This document shows positions 43,821-53,426 of a stretch of DNA of 64,000 bases, piece after piece. Positions within the stretch are counted from its first letter, which is position 1. The number at the start of each line of letters is the position of its first letter. Made by a program: the position numbers and the translations under genes. Source of the stretch: Mesorhizobium sp. WSM2240 (lineage in GTDB: Bacteria > Pseudomonadota > Alphaproteobacteria > Rhizobiales > Rhizobiaceae). The notes below the pieces were generated by a model. That model was not told the DNA's origin and did no database searches. It saw nothing but the letters and a program-made list of their open reading frames with translations. The DNA lies in NCBI RefSeq assembly GCF_040438645.1, contig NZ_CP159253.1, positions 1,612,001 through 1,676,000 on the forward strand, in the 5' to 3' direction.

Positions 43821-44951
43821 TTAGAACGTGCGCTGGAAGCGGAGGAAGCCGCCGATCTCGTCGCTATCGTCGTCGATGTCGTCGTCGAAGTTGTCGACAT
43901 AGACGATTTCAGGCGTGATCACGAGGCCCGGAACGAGCGTGTAGTTCACGTTCGCAACGGCAGCGAAGTTCTCCAACTCATGATAAGACAGCTGAACGTT
44001 GATCTTGGCCTTTTCCGAGACGGTGAAGGTACCACCGCCCCAGACAGCCCAGTCGCCGCCCCAGTTGCCGTAGTAGTTGAACAACTCATCAAGCGACTCG
44101 TCGTCCGTGGATGAAAAACCAGCCATGATGAACAGCGAAAGCTGTTCGGTGGCGTTCACGTCCAGGCGAACCTTGGCGGCCCATTCTTCCCAGACCGCGT
44201 CGTAGGCAGCAACGGCCGAGACGCCGCCCCAGCCCTGCGTCCAGGCTAGGCCGCCGACGACATGCGGAACATAGTCGTCCAGCGCATAGAGTTCACCAGC
44301 GCCTTCTTCGAGGGCGACCGCGGCCGAGAAGCCGTTGCCGCCGGTGAAGGTGTAGGCGATCTGGTGCGTGCCGAACGGGCCGTAACCGATGATGTCGTCG
44401 TTGATCACGCCGCCGGCATAGCCGGTGAAGGTCGAGAACAGCGAGTCGGTCTTGCCGATGCGGAAGCCGCCGAGTTCGATGTAGGCGTGCTCGATGCCGA
44501 CATTGTCGCCGGTGGTGGTGACGACGCCGTCGTTAATGTCGTCACCGTCAACGTCAACTCCTACAACTTTCGTGTCGTAGTGGAAGTTGATGGCGGCGTA
44601 GGTGCGCAGTGTGCCGAGCTCGGTTTCCGAACGGCTGTCGACACGCAGCTGGAAGCGGGCGCGCTTGTAGTAAGTATCGTTGGTTTCAAGATTGCCCTCC
44701 GACAGCTCTTTCTTGTCGAAGACGTCCTGGTGGCCGAGGGCGCCGACGCCGATGTCGTAGCGGATGTAGCCGCCGACGCGCAGGCAGGTCTCGGTGCCGG
44801 GGATGTAGAAGAAGCCCGTACCGTACACGTCACAGACGCGCACATATTCCATGGGCTCCGGTTCAGCGATCACGACCGCATCGGCCGCGCGTGCGCCGGA
44901 AACTGCGACGAGAGCCGCAGCTGAGCCGAGAAGAAGGCTCTTGATGTTCAT
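43821..44951 (-). CDS. Omp2-like porin, copy 1
   Basis: Outer-membrane porin of 376 residues of the rhizobial/Brucella Omp2 family. The signal peptide MNIKSLLLGSAAALVAVSGARA is followed by the family opening YVRVCDVYGTGFFYIPGTETC, with its conserved cysteine pair; the body is made of amphipathic beta strands, and the C-terminus ends in phenylalanine (FLRFQRTF) for barrel assembly. The acidic run DDDIDDDSDE sits in a late loop. GGAGG lies ahead of the ATG. It diverges from copy 2, with which it shares a near-identical start. Confidence 0.95.
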   Translation of the reverse strand: MNIKSLLLGSAAALVAVSGARAADAVVIAEPEPMEYVRVCDVYGTGFFYIPGTETCLRVGGYIRYDIGVGALGHQDVFDKKELSEGNLETNDTYYKRARFQLRVDSRSETELGTLRTYAAINFHYDTKVVGVDVDGDDINDGVVTTTGDNVGIEHAYIELGGFRIGKTDSLFSTFTGYAGGVINDDIIGYGPFGTHQIAYTFTGGNGFSAAVALEEGAGELYALDDYVPHVVGGLAWTQGWGGVSAVAAYDAVWEEWAAKVRLDVNATEQLSLFIMAGFSSTDDESLDELFNYYGNWGGDWAVWGGGTFTVSEKAKINVQLSYHELENFAAVANVNYTLVPGLVITPEIVYVDNFDDDIDDDSDEIGGFLRFQRTF

Positions 44952-45183
44952 TTTCTGACCTCCAGTCAGAATCCGAAGGCCACACGGTGACCAACCGGCT
45001 ATCGCTTTGATTACAATCCACAAATTGCCGACAGAATGTCTGCGGGGGCCGCTGCCGAGATTCTGGACGTTGCGAGAAATCGTGGTCCATGCGCCCCAGC
45101 TGGTCGCGGAATGTCCGATCGCCACCGCCGAATCGCGGATGTATTACGGCTTTAAGCACAGATTTTGGGTCGGGATTAGGAGC
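44952..45183. other. 5' region of porin 1, no gene seen
   Basis: Holds the upstream region of porin 1 up to the tRNA-Ser gene. An in-frame extension of the porin reading frame continues into it but has no ribosome site. No clear promoter could be chosen with confidence. Confidence 0.4.
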
Positions 45184-45274
45184 TGGCGGAGAGGAAGGGA
45201 TTCGAACCCTCGAGAAGCTTTTGGCCTCTACTCCCTTAGCAGGGGAGCGCCTTCGACCACTCGGCCACCTCTCC
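45184..45274 (-). tRNA. tRNA-Ser (anticodon GCU)
   Basis: Read on the minus strand: acceptor stem GGAGAGG pairing with CCTCTCC, discriminator G and encoded CCA. The anticodon stem-loop CTCCC-CTGCTAA-GGGAG gives GCT for AGC/AGU serine codons. A long variable arm and the T-loop GGTTCGAATCC are present, as expected for class II tRNA-Ser. It lies between two divergent porin genes. Confidence 0.96.
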
Positions 45275-45729
45275 AGCGCAACGCTCCGATAGAGAAAACG
45301 GACGCCACAATCAATAAGCCAGGCATTATAATGTCGAAAATAACCCGCGCGCCGCTTGCAGATCGCCGAAACAGGCGAACGCGGCTTCATTGACAAGGCC
45401 GGGCCGATTCCCCTTGGAACGCGTAACGGGCCGGATAACAGCCGTTTCACCGGTTCATTCCGCGCCACGATCGAATTAAGAGACATTAACGAGTCCTTTC
45501 TGGCTGGCGCCAAATCGTGTCATTTGTGCCACAGCGATGCGGGATAGCGTGCCGCAGCCCGCGCAGCGGGTATGATCGTTGTTGAACGCCGTCCCCTCGT
45601 GAGTATTGTCGGATTCGAGGAAGGGGCGTGACAGCGCATCTTTTTCGACATTGGGGATGGGGCAGGGAAAGCTGTCCTTCAGCAAAATTACCCAGACCCG
45701 CTTTTTAACTTTTGACTGGAGGTCAGAAA
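45275..45729. other. 5' region of porin 2, no gene seen
   Basis: About 450 bases with no convincing ORF. It holds the upstream region of porin 2. The last 15 or so bases (TGACTGGAGGTCAGAAA) are identical to those ahead of porin 1. No sRNA can be called from sequence alone. Confidence 0.4.
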
Positions 45730-46914
45730 ATGAACATCAAGAGCCTTCTTCTCGGCTCAGCTGCGGCTCTCGTCGCAGTTTCCGGCGCACGCGCGGCCGA
45801 TGCGGTCGTGATCGCTGAACCGGAGCCCATGGAATATGTGCGCGTCTGCGACGTGTACGGTACGGGCTTCTTCTACATCCCCGGCACCGAGACCTGCCTG
45901 CGCATCGGCGGCTATCTCCGCTACGACATCGGCGTCGGCATCCTCGGCCACCAGGACGTCTTCGATAAGGAAGACCTCTCCGAAGGCGACTTCGACACCA
46001 ACGACGCCTACTACAAGCGCGCCCGCTTCCAGCTGCGCACCGACGCTCGCTCGGAAACCGAACTCGGCACGCTTCGCGTCTATGCCGCGATCAACTTCCA
46101 GTACACGACGGACGATCCGGGTGGCATCACCGACGCATCCGACGCTGTCGGCATCGAGCACGCCTACATCGAACTCGGCGGCTTCCGCATCGGCAAGACC
46201 GATTCGCTGTTCTCGACCTTCACCGGCTATGCCGGCGGCGTGATCCAGGACGACCTGATCGGCTACGGTCCGTTCGGCACCCACCAGATCGCCTACACCT
46301 TCACCGGCGGCAACGGCTTCTCGGCCGCGATCGCTCTTGAAGAAGGCGACGGCGGTTCAGGCTCCTTCTTCAATGACTTCAATGACGATGGCATTGTCGA
46401 TCCCGGTGAAGTTACCACAATCGGCAACCTCTACACGCTCGACAGCTACGTCCCGCATGTGGTTGGCGGCTTGGCCTGGACGCAGGGCTGGGGCGGCATC
46501 TCGGCTGTCGCCGGTTACGACGCCAACTGGGAAGAGTGGGCCGCAAAGGTTCGCCTGGACGTGAACGCCACCGAACAGCTCTCTCTCTTCATCATGGCCG
46601 GCTATGCCTCCAACGATGACGACAACAACTTCTTCGGCAGCGACGAAAGCCCTAACTACTACGGAAACTGGGGCGGCGACTGGGCTGTTTGGGGCGGTGG
46701 CACCTTCACCGTTTCCGAGCAGACCAAGATCAACGTCCAGCTTTCGTATGACGAGCAGGAGAACTTCGCTGCCGTTGCGAACGTGAACTACACGCTCGTT
46801 CCGGGCCTCGTGATCACGCCTGAAATCGTCTATGTCGACAACTTCGACGACGACTTCGAGGATGATGATGAAGACGAGATCGGCGGCTTCCTCCGCTTCC
46901 AGCGCACGTTCTAA
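45730..46914 (+). CDS. Omp2-like porin, copy 2
   Basis: Outer-membrane porin of 394 residues, very close to copy 1 over the whole length: the same signal peptide, YVRVCDVYGTGFFYIPGTETC and FLRFQRTF ending. It differs by a longer mid-protein loop with GDGGSGSFFNDFNDDGIVD and a calcium-loop-like acidic pattern. From 15 bases before the ATG to about codon 40 the DNA is identical to copy 1 apart from one base, in inverted orientation. A strong hairpin terminator follows. Confidence 0.95.
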   Translation: MNIKSLLLGSAAALVAVSGARAADAVVIAEPEPMEYVRVCDVYGTGFFYIPGTETCLRIGGYLRYDIGVGILGHQDVFDKEDLSEGDFDTNDAYYKRARFQLRTDARSETELGTLRVYAAINFQYTTDDPGGITDASDAVGIEHAYIELGGFRIGKTDSLFSTFTGYAGGVIQDDLIGYGPFGTHQIAYTFTGGNGFSAAIALEEGDGGSGSFFNDFNDDGIVDPGEVTTIGNLYTLDSYVPHVVGGLAWTQGWGGISAVAGYDANWEEWAAKVRLDVNATEQLSLFIMAGYASNDDDNNFFGSDESPNYYGNWGGDWAVWGGGTFTVSEQTKINVQLSYDEQENFAAVANVNYTLVPGLVITPEIVYVDNFDDDFEDDDEDEIGGFLRFQRTF

Positions 46915-46937
46915 TCGGCTTATTCAGTCGATCTGAG

Positions 46938-46967
46938 AAAGACCCGGCGGGCCACCGCCGGGTCTTT
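46938..46967 (+). terminator. Rho-independent terminator of porin 2
   Basis: AAAGACCCGGCGG-GCCAC-CGCCGGGTCTTTT: a 13-bp stem with a T-run, about 24 bases after the stop. Confidence 0.9.
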
Positions 46968-47010
46968 TGTTGCGCGCCTGCCCGGATCGGCGAGCGGATA
47001 TTGAAATGAC

Positions 47011-47037
47011 CCGACCGGCGGGCCACCGCCGGGTTTT
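47011..47037 (+). terminator. Second, imperfect terminator copy
   Basis: CCGGCGG-GCCAC-CGCCGGGTTTT, a shorter copy of the preceding hairpin about 70 bases downstream, likely a duplicated or decayed terminator. The rest of the gap to porin 3, in total about 370 bases, shows no gene. Confidence 0.7.
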
Positions 47038-47284
47038 CGTTATGGCAGCCGATAAGTCTCTGTAACGGAGCGCGGTGCAAATCCCCATGAATGGCGCGGT
47101 TGCGGGCCGGGCGCTAGTGCTTCGGCGGCAGATGCGCAATCGCTAAAATAATGGTTCACCATTGAACAAGTTTTGAAGTCAGGGCAAAGAAGGCCGTCCG
47201 GGAGGGGGCAACTGATTCCGCCGGGCCAAGCCTGTCACAAATTATTGCTACAGCTTGGCCTCGCCCTAATCCTAAGGAGCTACC

Positions 47285-48412
47285 ATGAACTTCAAAACCC
47301 TGCTTCTCGGTTCTGCCGCGGCCCTGGCGGCGGTATCGGGAGCCCGCGCGGCCGATGCGGTCGTCATCGCCGAGCCGGAGCCCATGGAATATGTGCGCGT
47401 CTGCGACACATACGGCACCGGATTCTTCTACATACCGGGCACCGAGACATGCCTGCGCGTCGGCGGCTATCTCCGTTATGACATCGGCGTGGGCCTCTTC
47501 GGGCACCAGGACGTCTTCGACAAGGAAGATTTGGCGAACGGCATCGAAGACGAGAACGACACCTACTACAAGCGGGCCCGCGCCGCGCTGCAGATCGACT
47601 CCCGTTCTGAGACGGAACTCGGCACCTTGCGCACCTATGCGCACATAAACTTCCAGTACACGACGAACGATGTCGGCGGCATCACCGACGCCAGCGACGC
47701 GGTCGAGATCGAGCATGCCTATATCGAACTCGGCGGCTTCCGCGTCGGCAAGACCGACTCGCTGTTCGTGACCATGACCGGCTTTGCCGGCGGCGTGGTC
47801 AATGACGATCTCGTCGATTACGAGCCGGACCGCACCCACCAGATCTCCTACACCTTTACGGGAACCAATGGTTTCCAGGCGGCGATCGCCCTGGAAGAGG
47901 GGGCCGGGGACCGGGATTTCGACTTTGACGATGACGGCGTTGCCGATTTCACCGCAAGCTATACCCTCGACAGCTACGTTCCGCACGTCGTCGCGGGCGC
48001 CTCGCTGACGCAGGGCTGGGGCGGCGTCTCGGCGGCTGTCGGCTATGATTCCGTGTGGGACGAATGGGCCGGCAAGGTGCGCCTCGACGTGAATGCAACG
48101 GACAGGATCACGGCCTTCATCCTCGCCGGCTACAGCTCGACCGATACCGGCAGCTACTACGCGACCTGGGACGGCGATTGGGCCGTCTGGGGCGGCGCCT
48201 CGATGGAAGTGACGGAAAAGGCGACCGTCAACGTCCAGCTGTCCTATGACGAATCGGAAGCTTTCGCGGCGGTGGCCAACGTCGCCTACATGCTGGTTCC
48301 GGGTCTGCGGGTCACGCCTGAGATTGCCTATTACGACAATCTCGGCGACGACAATGACGAGAATGACGGCGATGAAATCGGTGGCTACCTTCGTATCCAG
48401 CGCTCATTCTGA
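47285..48412 (+). CDS. Omp2-like porin, copy 3
   Basis: Outer-membrane porin of 375 residues, a more distant paralogue of the two upstream copies. The signal peptide MNFKTLLLGSAAALAAVSGARA and YVRVCDTYGTGFFYIPGTETC are kept; loops are shorter and the end reads YLRIQRSF. AAGGAG precedes the ATG and a terminator similar to that of porin 2 follows. Tandem position suggests duplication within this cluster. Differences lie mostly in exposed loops, as expected for selection by phages or solutes. Confidence 0.95.
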   Translation: MNFKTLLLGSAAALAAVSGARAADAVVIAEPEPMEYVRVCDTYGTGFFYIPGTETCLRVGGYLRYDIGVGLFGHQDVFDKEDLANGIEDENDTYYKRARAALQIDSRSETELGTLRTYAHINFQYTTNDVGGITDASDAVEIEHAYIELGGFRVGKTDSLFVTMTGFAGGVVNDDLVDYEPDRTHQISYTFTGTNGFQAAIALEEGAGDRDFDFDDDGVADFTASYTLDSYVPHVVAGASLTQGWGGVSAAVGYDSVWDEWAGKVRLDVNATDRITAFILAGYSSTDTGSYYATWDGDWAVWGGASMEVTEKATVNVQLSYDESEAFAAVANVAYMLVPGLRVTPEIAYYDNLGDDNDENDGDEIGGYLRIQRSF

Positions 48413-48433
48413 CAAACCGGCATAGCTGAACTG

Positions 48434-48465
48434 AAAGACCCGGCGGGCAACCGCCGGGTCTTTTT
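48434..48465 (+). terminator. Rho-independent terminator of porin 3
   Basis: AAAGACCCGGCGG-GCAAC-CGCCGGGTCTTTTT, nearly identical to the terminator of porin 2, supporting duplication of the gene together with its 3' flank. Confidence 0.9.
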
Positions 48466-48503
48466 CGTCCGGGCTGTGTCTTGATAGGCGGCAGTCGCTG
48501 GAA

Positions 48504-49394
48504 TCAGGCCGAATTCGGATCCGCCCGGTCGAGAAACGCTTCGATCCGGGCGGGGAGCAGGCCGGTCTCCAGCATCGGCGTGTGGCCCTGGCCCTCGACG
48601 GTGACGGTCTCGATGGACGGGTGGCGCCGCGCCATTTCTTCCAGCGTCCTGGCCGACAGAAGCTTCGAGTTCTCACCCCTGATCGCCAGCATCGGCACGC
48701 CGGCGAGACCCTGGAATTGCGGCCACAGCGCCGGCAACGGCTGGCTCAGATCCAGGCCGGCGACGGTTTTCAGGAGCGCCGGATCGAAATCCGCGACCGG
48801 CTTTCCGTCCTCATCACGATAGATGGCGCGCACCATGCGCTCCCAATCCCGGTCCGTCAGCGCCGAAAACGCCTGGCCGTGTGTGCCGCGTTGAATGGCG
48901 ATAGCTTCGGCAAAGCTCGCCGGCTTCGGCGCGCGCTCGAGATAGGCGCGGATATGGGCGAAGCCTTCGCCTTCCACCACCGGGCCGATATCGTTGAGCA
49001 CCACCGCCTTGAGCGCGCCGGGGCGCGTTGCCGCCAGCACATGGATGATCAGCCCGCCGCGCGACGTGCCGATGAAGGTCGCATGCTCGATGCCGAGTGC
49101 AATCACCCCGGCGACAATGTCGCCGGCCTCAACACCGATATTGTAGTTCTGCCACTCCTTGTCATAGGCAGAACCGCCGCGCCCCCGGTAATCGAAGGTC
49201 ACCACCTTGCGCGGCGTTTTCGCGTCACGAGAGAGATGGAGCGCGAGTTCATGAAAATCGCGCGCGTTGCGGGTCAGTCCGGGCAGACAGACGACCGGGA
49301 GTGTGCCGTTCGCGTCGTCGCCATAAATCCTGGCATGGAGCTTCAGCCCGTCAGTCGAGGAGTAGTAAAAGTCGCTGAAGCCTTCGTCCGCCAT
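48504..49394 (-). CDS. Alpha/beta hydrolase
   Basis: A 296-residue hydrolase-fold protein. The oxyanion region VVCLPGLTRNARDF, the nucleophile elbow FIGTSRGGL (Ser) and a C-terminal GQGHTPML (His) are present, with an aspartate/glutamate in the AIRGEN strand. The substrate is unknown; esterases, haloperoxidase-like and dienelactone-type enzymes all share this plan. No signal peptide. It stands alone, convergent with the porin cluster. Confidence 0.9.
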   Translation of the reverse strand: MADEGFSDFYYSSTDGLKLHARIYGDDANGTLPVVCLPGLTRNARDFHELALHLSRDAKTPRKVVTFDYRGRGGSAYDKEWQNYNIGVEAGDIVAGVIALGIEHATFIGTSRGGLIIHVLAATRPGALKAVVLNDIGPVVEGEGFAHIRAYLERAPKPASFAEAIAIQRGTHGQAFSALTDRDWERMVRAIYRDEDGKPVADFDPALLKTVAGLDLSQPLPALWPQFQGLAGVPMLAIRGENSKLLSARTLEEMARRHPSIETVTVEGQGHTPMLETGLLPARIEAFLDRADPNSA

Positions 49395-49502
49395 CGCCGT
49401 CCTGCCTGCATGTCCTTTCAGGAGGTACAGGTGGGGGATTGCCGGGTCAAATGGCGAGTGCGCTACGCGATAGGGACAGGGCGTGAAGGTAGACGCCCCT
49501 TG

Positions 49503-51590
49503 TCAGCGACCGTTGATCAGATCGCCGACAATGTCGAATTTTCCGGACAGACGCATCTTGTAGACCTGATAGTTCTCCATCACGCGCTGGACATAGCTTC
49601 GCGTTTCGGTGAACGGGATGCTCTCGATCCAGTCGACCACCGTGTCGATGTCCTTGCCTCGCGGATCTCCGTAACGCTTGATCCAGTCGCGGGCGCGGCG
49701 CGGTCCTGCATTATAGCCGGCGAAGGTCAGCACATAGGAGCCGTCGAAGCGACCGAGCTGCTCGCCGAGAAAGGCGGCGCCCAGCGTCGCGTTGTAGCCT
49801 GGATCGGTGGTCAGCCGCGCCTTCGAATAGGTGATGCCGGCTTTCTTGGCCACCTCCTTGGCCGTGCCGGGCAGCAATTGCAGCAGGCCGCGCGCGCCCG
49901 CGCCGGAGACGGCGGCGATGTTGAACTCGCTCTCCTGGCGGGCGATCGCATAAGCGAGCGCCTTGCCCGAGCCCGAGATGTTCGCCGATGACGGGATGAC
50001 GCCCATCGGATGCGAAAGCGAGCCGATGTCGATGCCACGCGACGATGCGATCTTGCCGACCTTCAGCGCGAGGTAATGATCGCCGCGATTTTCAGCCATG
50101 ACGGCAAGCAGCGTCAGTTCGCCGGGACTGGTGAGTTCCGCGGCGAGTTCGCGGCAGAGCGTATCGGCGAGACTGTCATAGCCGGCGGCTTGGAGCCGCT
50201 TGATAGCCCTCACGGGCTCGCGGCTCACAAATCTCTCATGATCGGCCATTGACGGGCGCGGGTAACCGACCTCGACCCTGTCTCGCCCGATGCGCTGCGC
50301 GGCAAGCTGCCCGTAAAACGTCGTGCTGTAGACGCTGGCGCGCTCGAAATATGTTCGGGCATCACCCTCCGCACCGGCTTCAGCCGCGCGGCCGAGCCAG
50401 TAATAGGCGCGCGAAAGCGAGATCGGACCCTCGGCGATTTCGGCGATGCGGGAGAAATGACGTGCACCGGTCCTGGCGTCCGCCAGGCCGCGAAACGCGT
50501 ACCAGCCGGCATGGAACTCGGCATCGGCCACATTTGCCGGGCTTTCCGCCGCATGAGCAGCGGCGATCCTGTAGGCCGTCTTCATGTCGCCTAGATCGAC
50601 GAGCTCGCGCGAAAGCACCCGGCGCTCGACCCACCATGCGTCGGCATCGGCGAGCACCGCGCCGTCCGTAGGCGCTTTGAGCATCACTTCCGCCGCCTCA
50701 GTGAACTTCCCGCCGCGGCGCAAGGACTTGGCCTTGGCAAAAAACCAGCCGGCCGAGCGCTGATCTGCCGGAACCTTGTCCAGGAGCTTGCCGGCGTTGC
50801 GGTCGCCCCTGATCACCGCTGTCCAGGCGTCGGCCAGCGATTGCGCCCCGGCGAGCGCCGCGACGCGCTTGGCCGAATTGACTCGCTCCGCATAGAGCAT
50901 CCGCTCCATGCGCGCGCGGTGGTCGGCGGCCGGAATGATCCCGCCAAACTCCCTGATGATTGCCGCCTCGTCCTTGGGGGCGAGCTTTTCCATGCGCCAG
51001 AGCGGCGACAGCACCGCGCGCGCCGCTTCGCGGTCGCCCAGCGCGATATGCGAACGCGCAAGGATGATCACCCCTGCCGACGTCTCCGGTGGAGTGTCGC
51101 TGAGCATCCGGACGATGGCTTTCGGATCGGGCTTCTCGCGAAGAAGCGCCCTCTCGCCGTTGCGGCGCAGCGCTGCCGTTCCCGGCCAGTCGGGTAGCGC
51201 TTGCGCTGCCGCTATATCGCTGGTCGGCGCCAGTCCGCCGCCTTTGACAGCGATCGCCCAGGTCAGGACGTAGCGGTCGAGGGACCGCTCCGGAAGGCTG
51301 TCGCGCACCTCGCGCGCCTGGTTGATCTCCCCGTCCGAGAGCGCTTCCAAGCCGGAATCCAGCTTCGCAACGCCGGCGTCCAAGCCGTCCCGGCCAACGA
51401 AAACATCCGGCCGGATTGCAACGGATGCCTTCGACGCTCCGGGACCGAAATTCTTCTCGATCGCGGCTTGCGGTCGAGGTTGCGGAATCGGCGCGAAGGG
51501 CAACTCGCCTGACTGTGCGAGCGCCGCGACTGGGCCGATGGTTGCGAGTACTCCCGCAAGCACAAAACGGGTCGGCCAATCAAATGGCAT
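49503..51590 (-). CDS. Soluble lytic transglycosylase (Slt70-like)
   Basis: Periplasmic peptidoglycan lyase of 695 residues. The signal peptide [25 protein letters not shown] is followed by a long helical superhelix (about 60-520) and a C-terminal SLT domain. The catalytic glutamate is near residue 553 in [39 protein letters not shown] and [12 protein letters not shown] complete the fold signature. It would cleave glycan strands with 1,6-anhydro product formation. It is divergent from dapA. Confidence 0.94.
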   Translation of the reverse strand: MPFDWPTRFVLAGVLATIGPVAALAQSGELPFAPIPQPRPQAAIEKNFGPGASKASVAIRPDVFVGRDGLDAGVAKLDSGLEALSDGEINQAREVRDSLPERSLDRYVLTWAIAVKGGGLAPTSDIAAAQALPDWPGTAALRRNGERALLREKPDPKAIVRMLSDTPPETSAGVIILARSHIALGDREAARAVLSPLWRMEKLAPKDEAAIIREFGGIIPAADHRARMERMLYAERVNSAKRVAALAGAQSLADAWTAVIRGDRNAGKLLDKVPADQRSAGWFFAKAKSLRRGGKFTEAAEVMLKAPTDGAVLADADAWWVERRVLSRELVDLGDMKTAYRIAAAHAAESPANVADAEFHAGWYAFRGLADARTGARHFSRIAEIAEGPISLSRAYYWLGRAAEAGAEGDARTYFERASVYSTTFYGQLAAQRIGRDRVEVGYPRPSMADHERFVSREPVRAIKRLQAAGYDSLADTLCRELAAELTSPGELTLLAVMAENRGDHYLALKVGKIASSRGIDIGSLSHPMGVIPSSANISGSGKALAYAIARQESEFNIAAVSGAGARGLLQLLPGTAKEVAKKAGITYSKARLTTDPGYNATLGAAFLGEQLGRFDGSYVLTFAGYNAGPRRARDWIKRYGDPRGKDIDTVVDWIESIPFTETRSYVQRVMENYQVYKMRLSGKFDIVGDLINGR

Positions 51591-51826
51591 GGTGTTCTTT
51601 GTCCCTGTTCTTGCACGATGCCAAGAGGAGCGGGTCCGCAGAAGCTCAGATTCAGCAGGTGAACCCCACCGCCAGTGCGAGCGCCCAATACCTCAAAGAT
51701 CGTGGCCCAATACACTCTTGCCGCCCATCAGTGGCGAGACTATGGTGCGCGGCTTCGCTTTCGGATAGAAAGCCGCGACATTCGAAAAGGACTGGCCAAC
51801 CGCAAGGTTGCAGGGAGTTGGACGTA

Positions 51827-52708
51827 ATGCTGAGAGGCTCGATCACCGCGCTCGTGACACCATTCGAAAAGAGTGGCGGTTTCGACGAGAAAGCCTTTCG
51901 CGCCTTTGTTGAGTGGCAGATCGCCGAGGGCACCAAGGGCCTCGTCCCGGTTGGCACCACCGGCGAGTCGCCGACGCTCTCGCATGACGAACACCGCCAG
52001 GTGGTAAAGGCTTGCGTGGAAACGGCGAAGGGCCGCGTGCCGGTCATCGCCGGGGCGGGCTCCAACAACACGGAAGAGGCGATCGGACTTGTGCGCTACG
52101 CTGAGGAAATCGGCGCCGACGCTGTTCTCGTGGTGACGCCCTACTACAACAGGCCAACCCAGCGCGGGCTTTATGCGCATTTCGCAGCCGTCGCCAAGTC
52201 GACCAGCCTGCCGATCCTGATCTATAACATTCCGCCGCGCTCGGTGATCGACTTGATGCCGGAAACGATGGGCCTGCTGGCGCGCGACTTCAAGAACATC
52301 GTCGGCGTGAAAGACGCCACCGGCAAGGTCGAGCGCGTGTCGGAGCAGCGCATGACCTGCGGCAAGGATTTCATCCAGCTTTCCGGCGAGGATGCATCGG
52401 CACTCGGCTTCAATGCACATGGCGGAGTAGGCGCGATTTCCGTCACGTCGAATGTGGCGCCGCGCCTTTGCGCCGAATTCCAGGAAGCGACGCTGAACGG
52501 CGACAAAGAGAAGGCGCTGGAATTGCAGGATCGGCTGATGCCGCTGCACAAGGCGATCTTCATCGAGCCGGGTGTTTCGGGATCGAAATATGCGCTGTCG
52601 CGGCTCGGCAAGGCCGAAAACGTTGTGCGTTCGCCGCTGGTGACGATCGAGGACGCAACCGCGGAGATGATCGACGCGGCGATGAAGCATGCCGGGTTGA
52701 TCAATTAG
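51827..52708 (+). CDS. dapA: 4-hydroxy-tetrahydrodipicolinate synthase
   Basis: First enzyme of the diaminopimelate/lysine branch, condensing pyruvate with aspartate semialdehyde. The 293-residue TIM barrel has [10 protein letters not shown] (Thr44-Thr45), Tyr133 in [10 protein letters not shown] and the Schiff-base Lys162 in [11 protein letters not shown]. The ATG start, with GGGAG about 11 bases ahead, gives the family's normal N-terminus; a longer in-frame ORF upstream is antisense to the transglycosylase. It is followed by smpB, a common rhizobial order. Confidence 0.97.
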   Translation: MLRGSITALVTPFEKSGGFDEKAFRAFVEWQIAEGTKGLVPVGTTGESPTLSHDEHRQVVKACVETAKGRVPVIAGAGSNNTEEAIGLVRYAEEIGADAVLVVTPYYNRPTQRGLYAHFAAVAKSTSLPILIYNIPPRSVIDLMPETMGLLARDFKNIVGVKDATGKVERVSEQRMTCGKDFIQLSGEDASALGFNAHGGVGAISVTSNVAPRLCAEFQEATLNGDKEKALELQDRLMPLHKAIFIEPGVSGSKYALSRLGKAENVVRSPLVTIEDATAEMIDAAMKHAGLIN

Positions 52709-52760
52709 GTCGGCTCTTGCCAAAGCCCGTCACTGCCGCCATGTGATTGTGTCCTCGTCG

Positions 52761-52792
52761 TGCGTCCTTCGAGGCCCGCACCTCGGGATAGG
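52761..52792 (+). repeat. Dispersed intergenic repeat, arm C
   Basis: TGCGTCCTTCGAGGCCCGCACCTC-type sequence related to arm A near 1.8 kb, shortened in the middle. It lies in the dapA-smpB gap with an inverted partner about 70 bases on. Confidence 0.6.
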
Positions 52793-52860
52793 AAAGTCTT
52801 GCGCGGTCGAGCGTCAAATCCGTAAGCGATTGCCTGCCGGGAGGGAGGTCGCACAACGCC

Positions 52861-52895
52861 CCTCATCTGAGTGCGAGCGACAGCGAGCCTCGAGA
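52861..52895 (-). repeat. Dispersed intergenic repeat, arm D (inverted copy)
   Basis: CCTCATCTGAGTGCGAGC and CAGCGAGCCTCGAG, the diverged reverse complement of arms A and C. It ends about 25 bases before the smpB start. Confidence 0.6.
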
Positions 52896-52920
52896 ACTCA
52901 CCTGAAGTGTACGTGACGTC

Positions 52921-53397
52921 ATGAACCAGAAGAAAGCCGATCCGAACAACAAGACCGTCGCGGAAAACCGCAAGGCGCGTTTTTCCTATGAGGTGGTCGA
53001 CACGGTGGAGGCCGGGCTGGCGCTGACCGGCACCGAGGTCAAGTCGCTGCGCCAGGGGCAGGCCAACATCCAGGATTCCTATGCTTCGGTCGAAGGCGGC
53101 GAGATCTGGCTGATCAACTCCTATCTGCCGGAATATCTGCAGGCCAACCGCTTCAACCATGAGCCGCGCCGGCGGCGAAAACTCCTGCTCAACAAGCGGG
53201 AAATGGCGCGGCTGGCGCAGAGCGTCGAGCGCGAAGGCATGACCATGGTGCCGCTGAAGATCTACTTCAACGACAAAGGCCGTGCAAAACTGCTGCTCGC
53301 CGTCGCCAAGGGCAAGAAACTGCACGACAAGCGCGAGACCGAAAAGCAGCGCGACTGGAACCGGGAGAAGGGTCGGCTGCTCAAGGAGCGGGGGTGA
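52921..53397 (+). CDS. smpB: SsrA-binding protein SmpB
   Basis: Binds tmRNA and brings it to stalled ribosomes for trans-translation. The 158-residue length is normal. Conserved stretches are [52 protein letters not shown] and the basic C-terminal tail [18 protein letters not shown], which enters the mRNA channel. The tmRNA gene ssrA is not seen in this window. Confidence 0.97.
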   Translation: MNQKKADPNNKTVAENRKARFSYEVVDTVEAGLALTGTEVKSLRQGQANIQDSYASVEGGEIWLINSYLPEYLQANRFNHEPRRRRKLLLNKREMARLAQSVEREGMTMVPLKIYFNDKGRAKLLLAVAKGKKLHDKRETEKQRDWNREKGRLLKERG

Positions 53398-53426
53398 GGC
53401 TGCGGCCGCTATTTACTTCCCGATGG

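Noticed and set aside
42427..45274. A prophage or integrative element between the integrase and the tRNA-Ser
   Set aside because: Apart from the recombinase only a host-type porin lies there; no structural, replication or conjugation genes and no repeat of the tRNA end were seen.
46938..48465. Three similar GACCCGGCGG hairpins as a CRISPR-like array
   Set aside because: They are terminators after porin genes, with T-runs, irregular spacing and no spacers.
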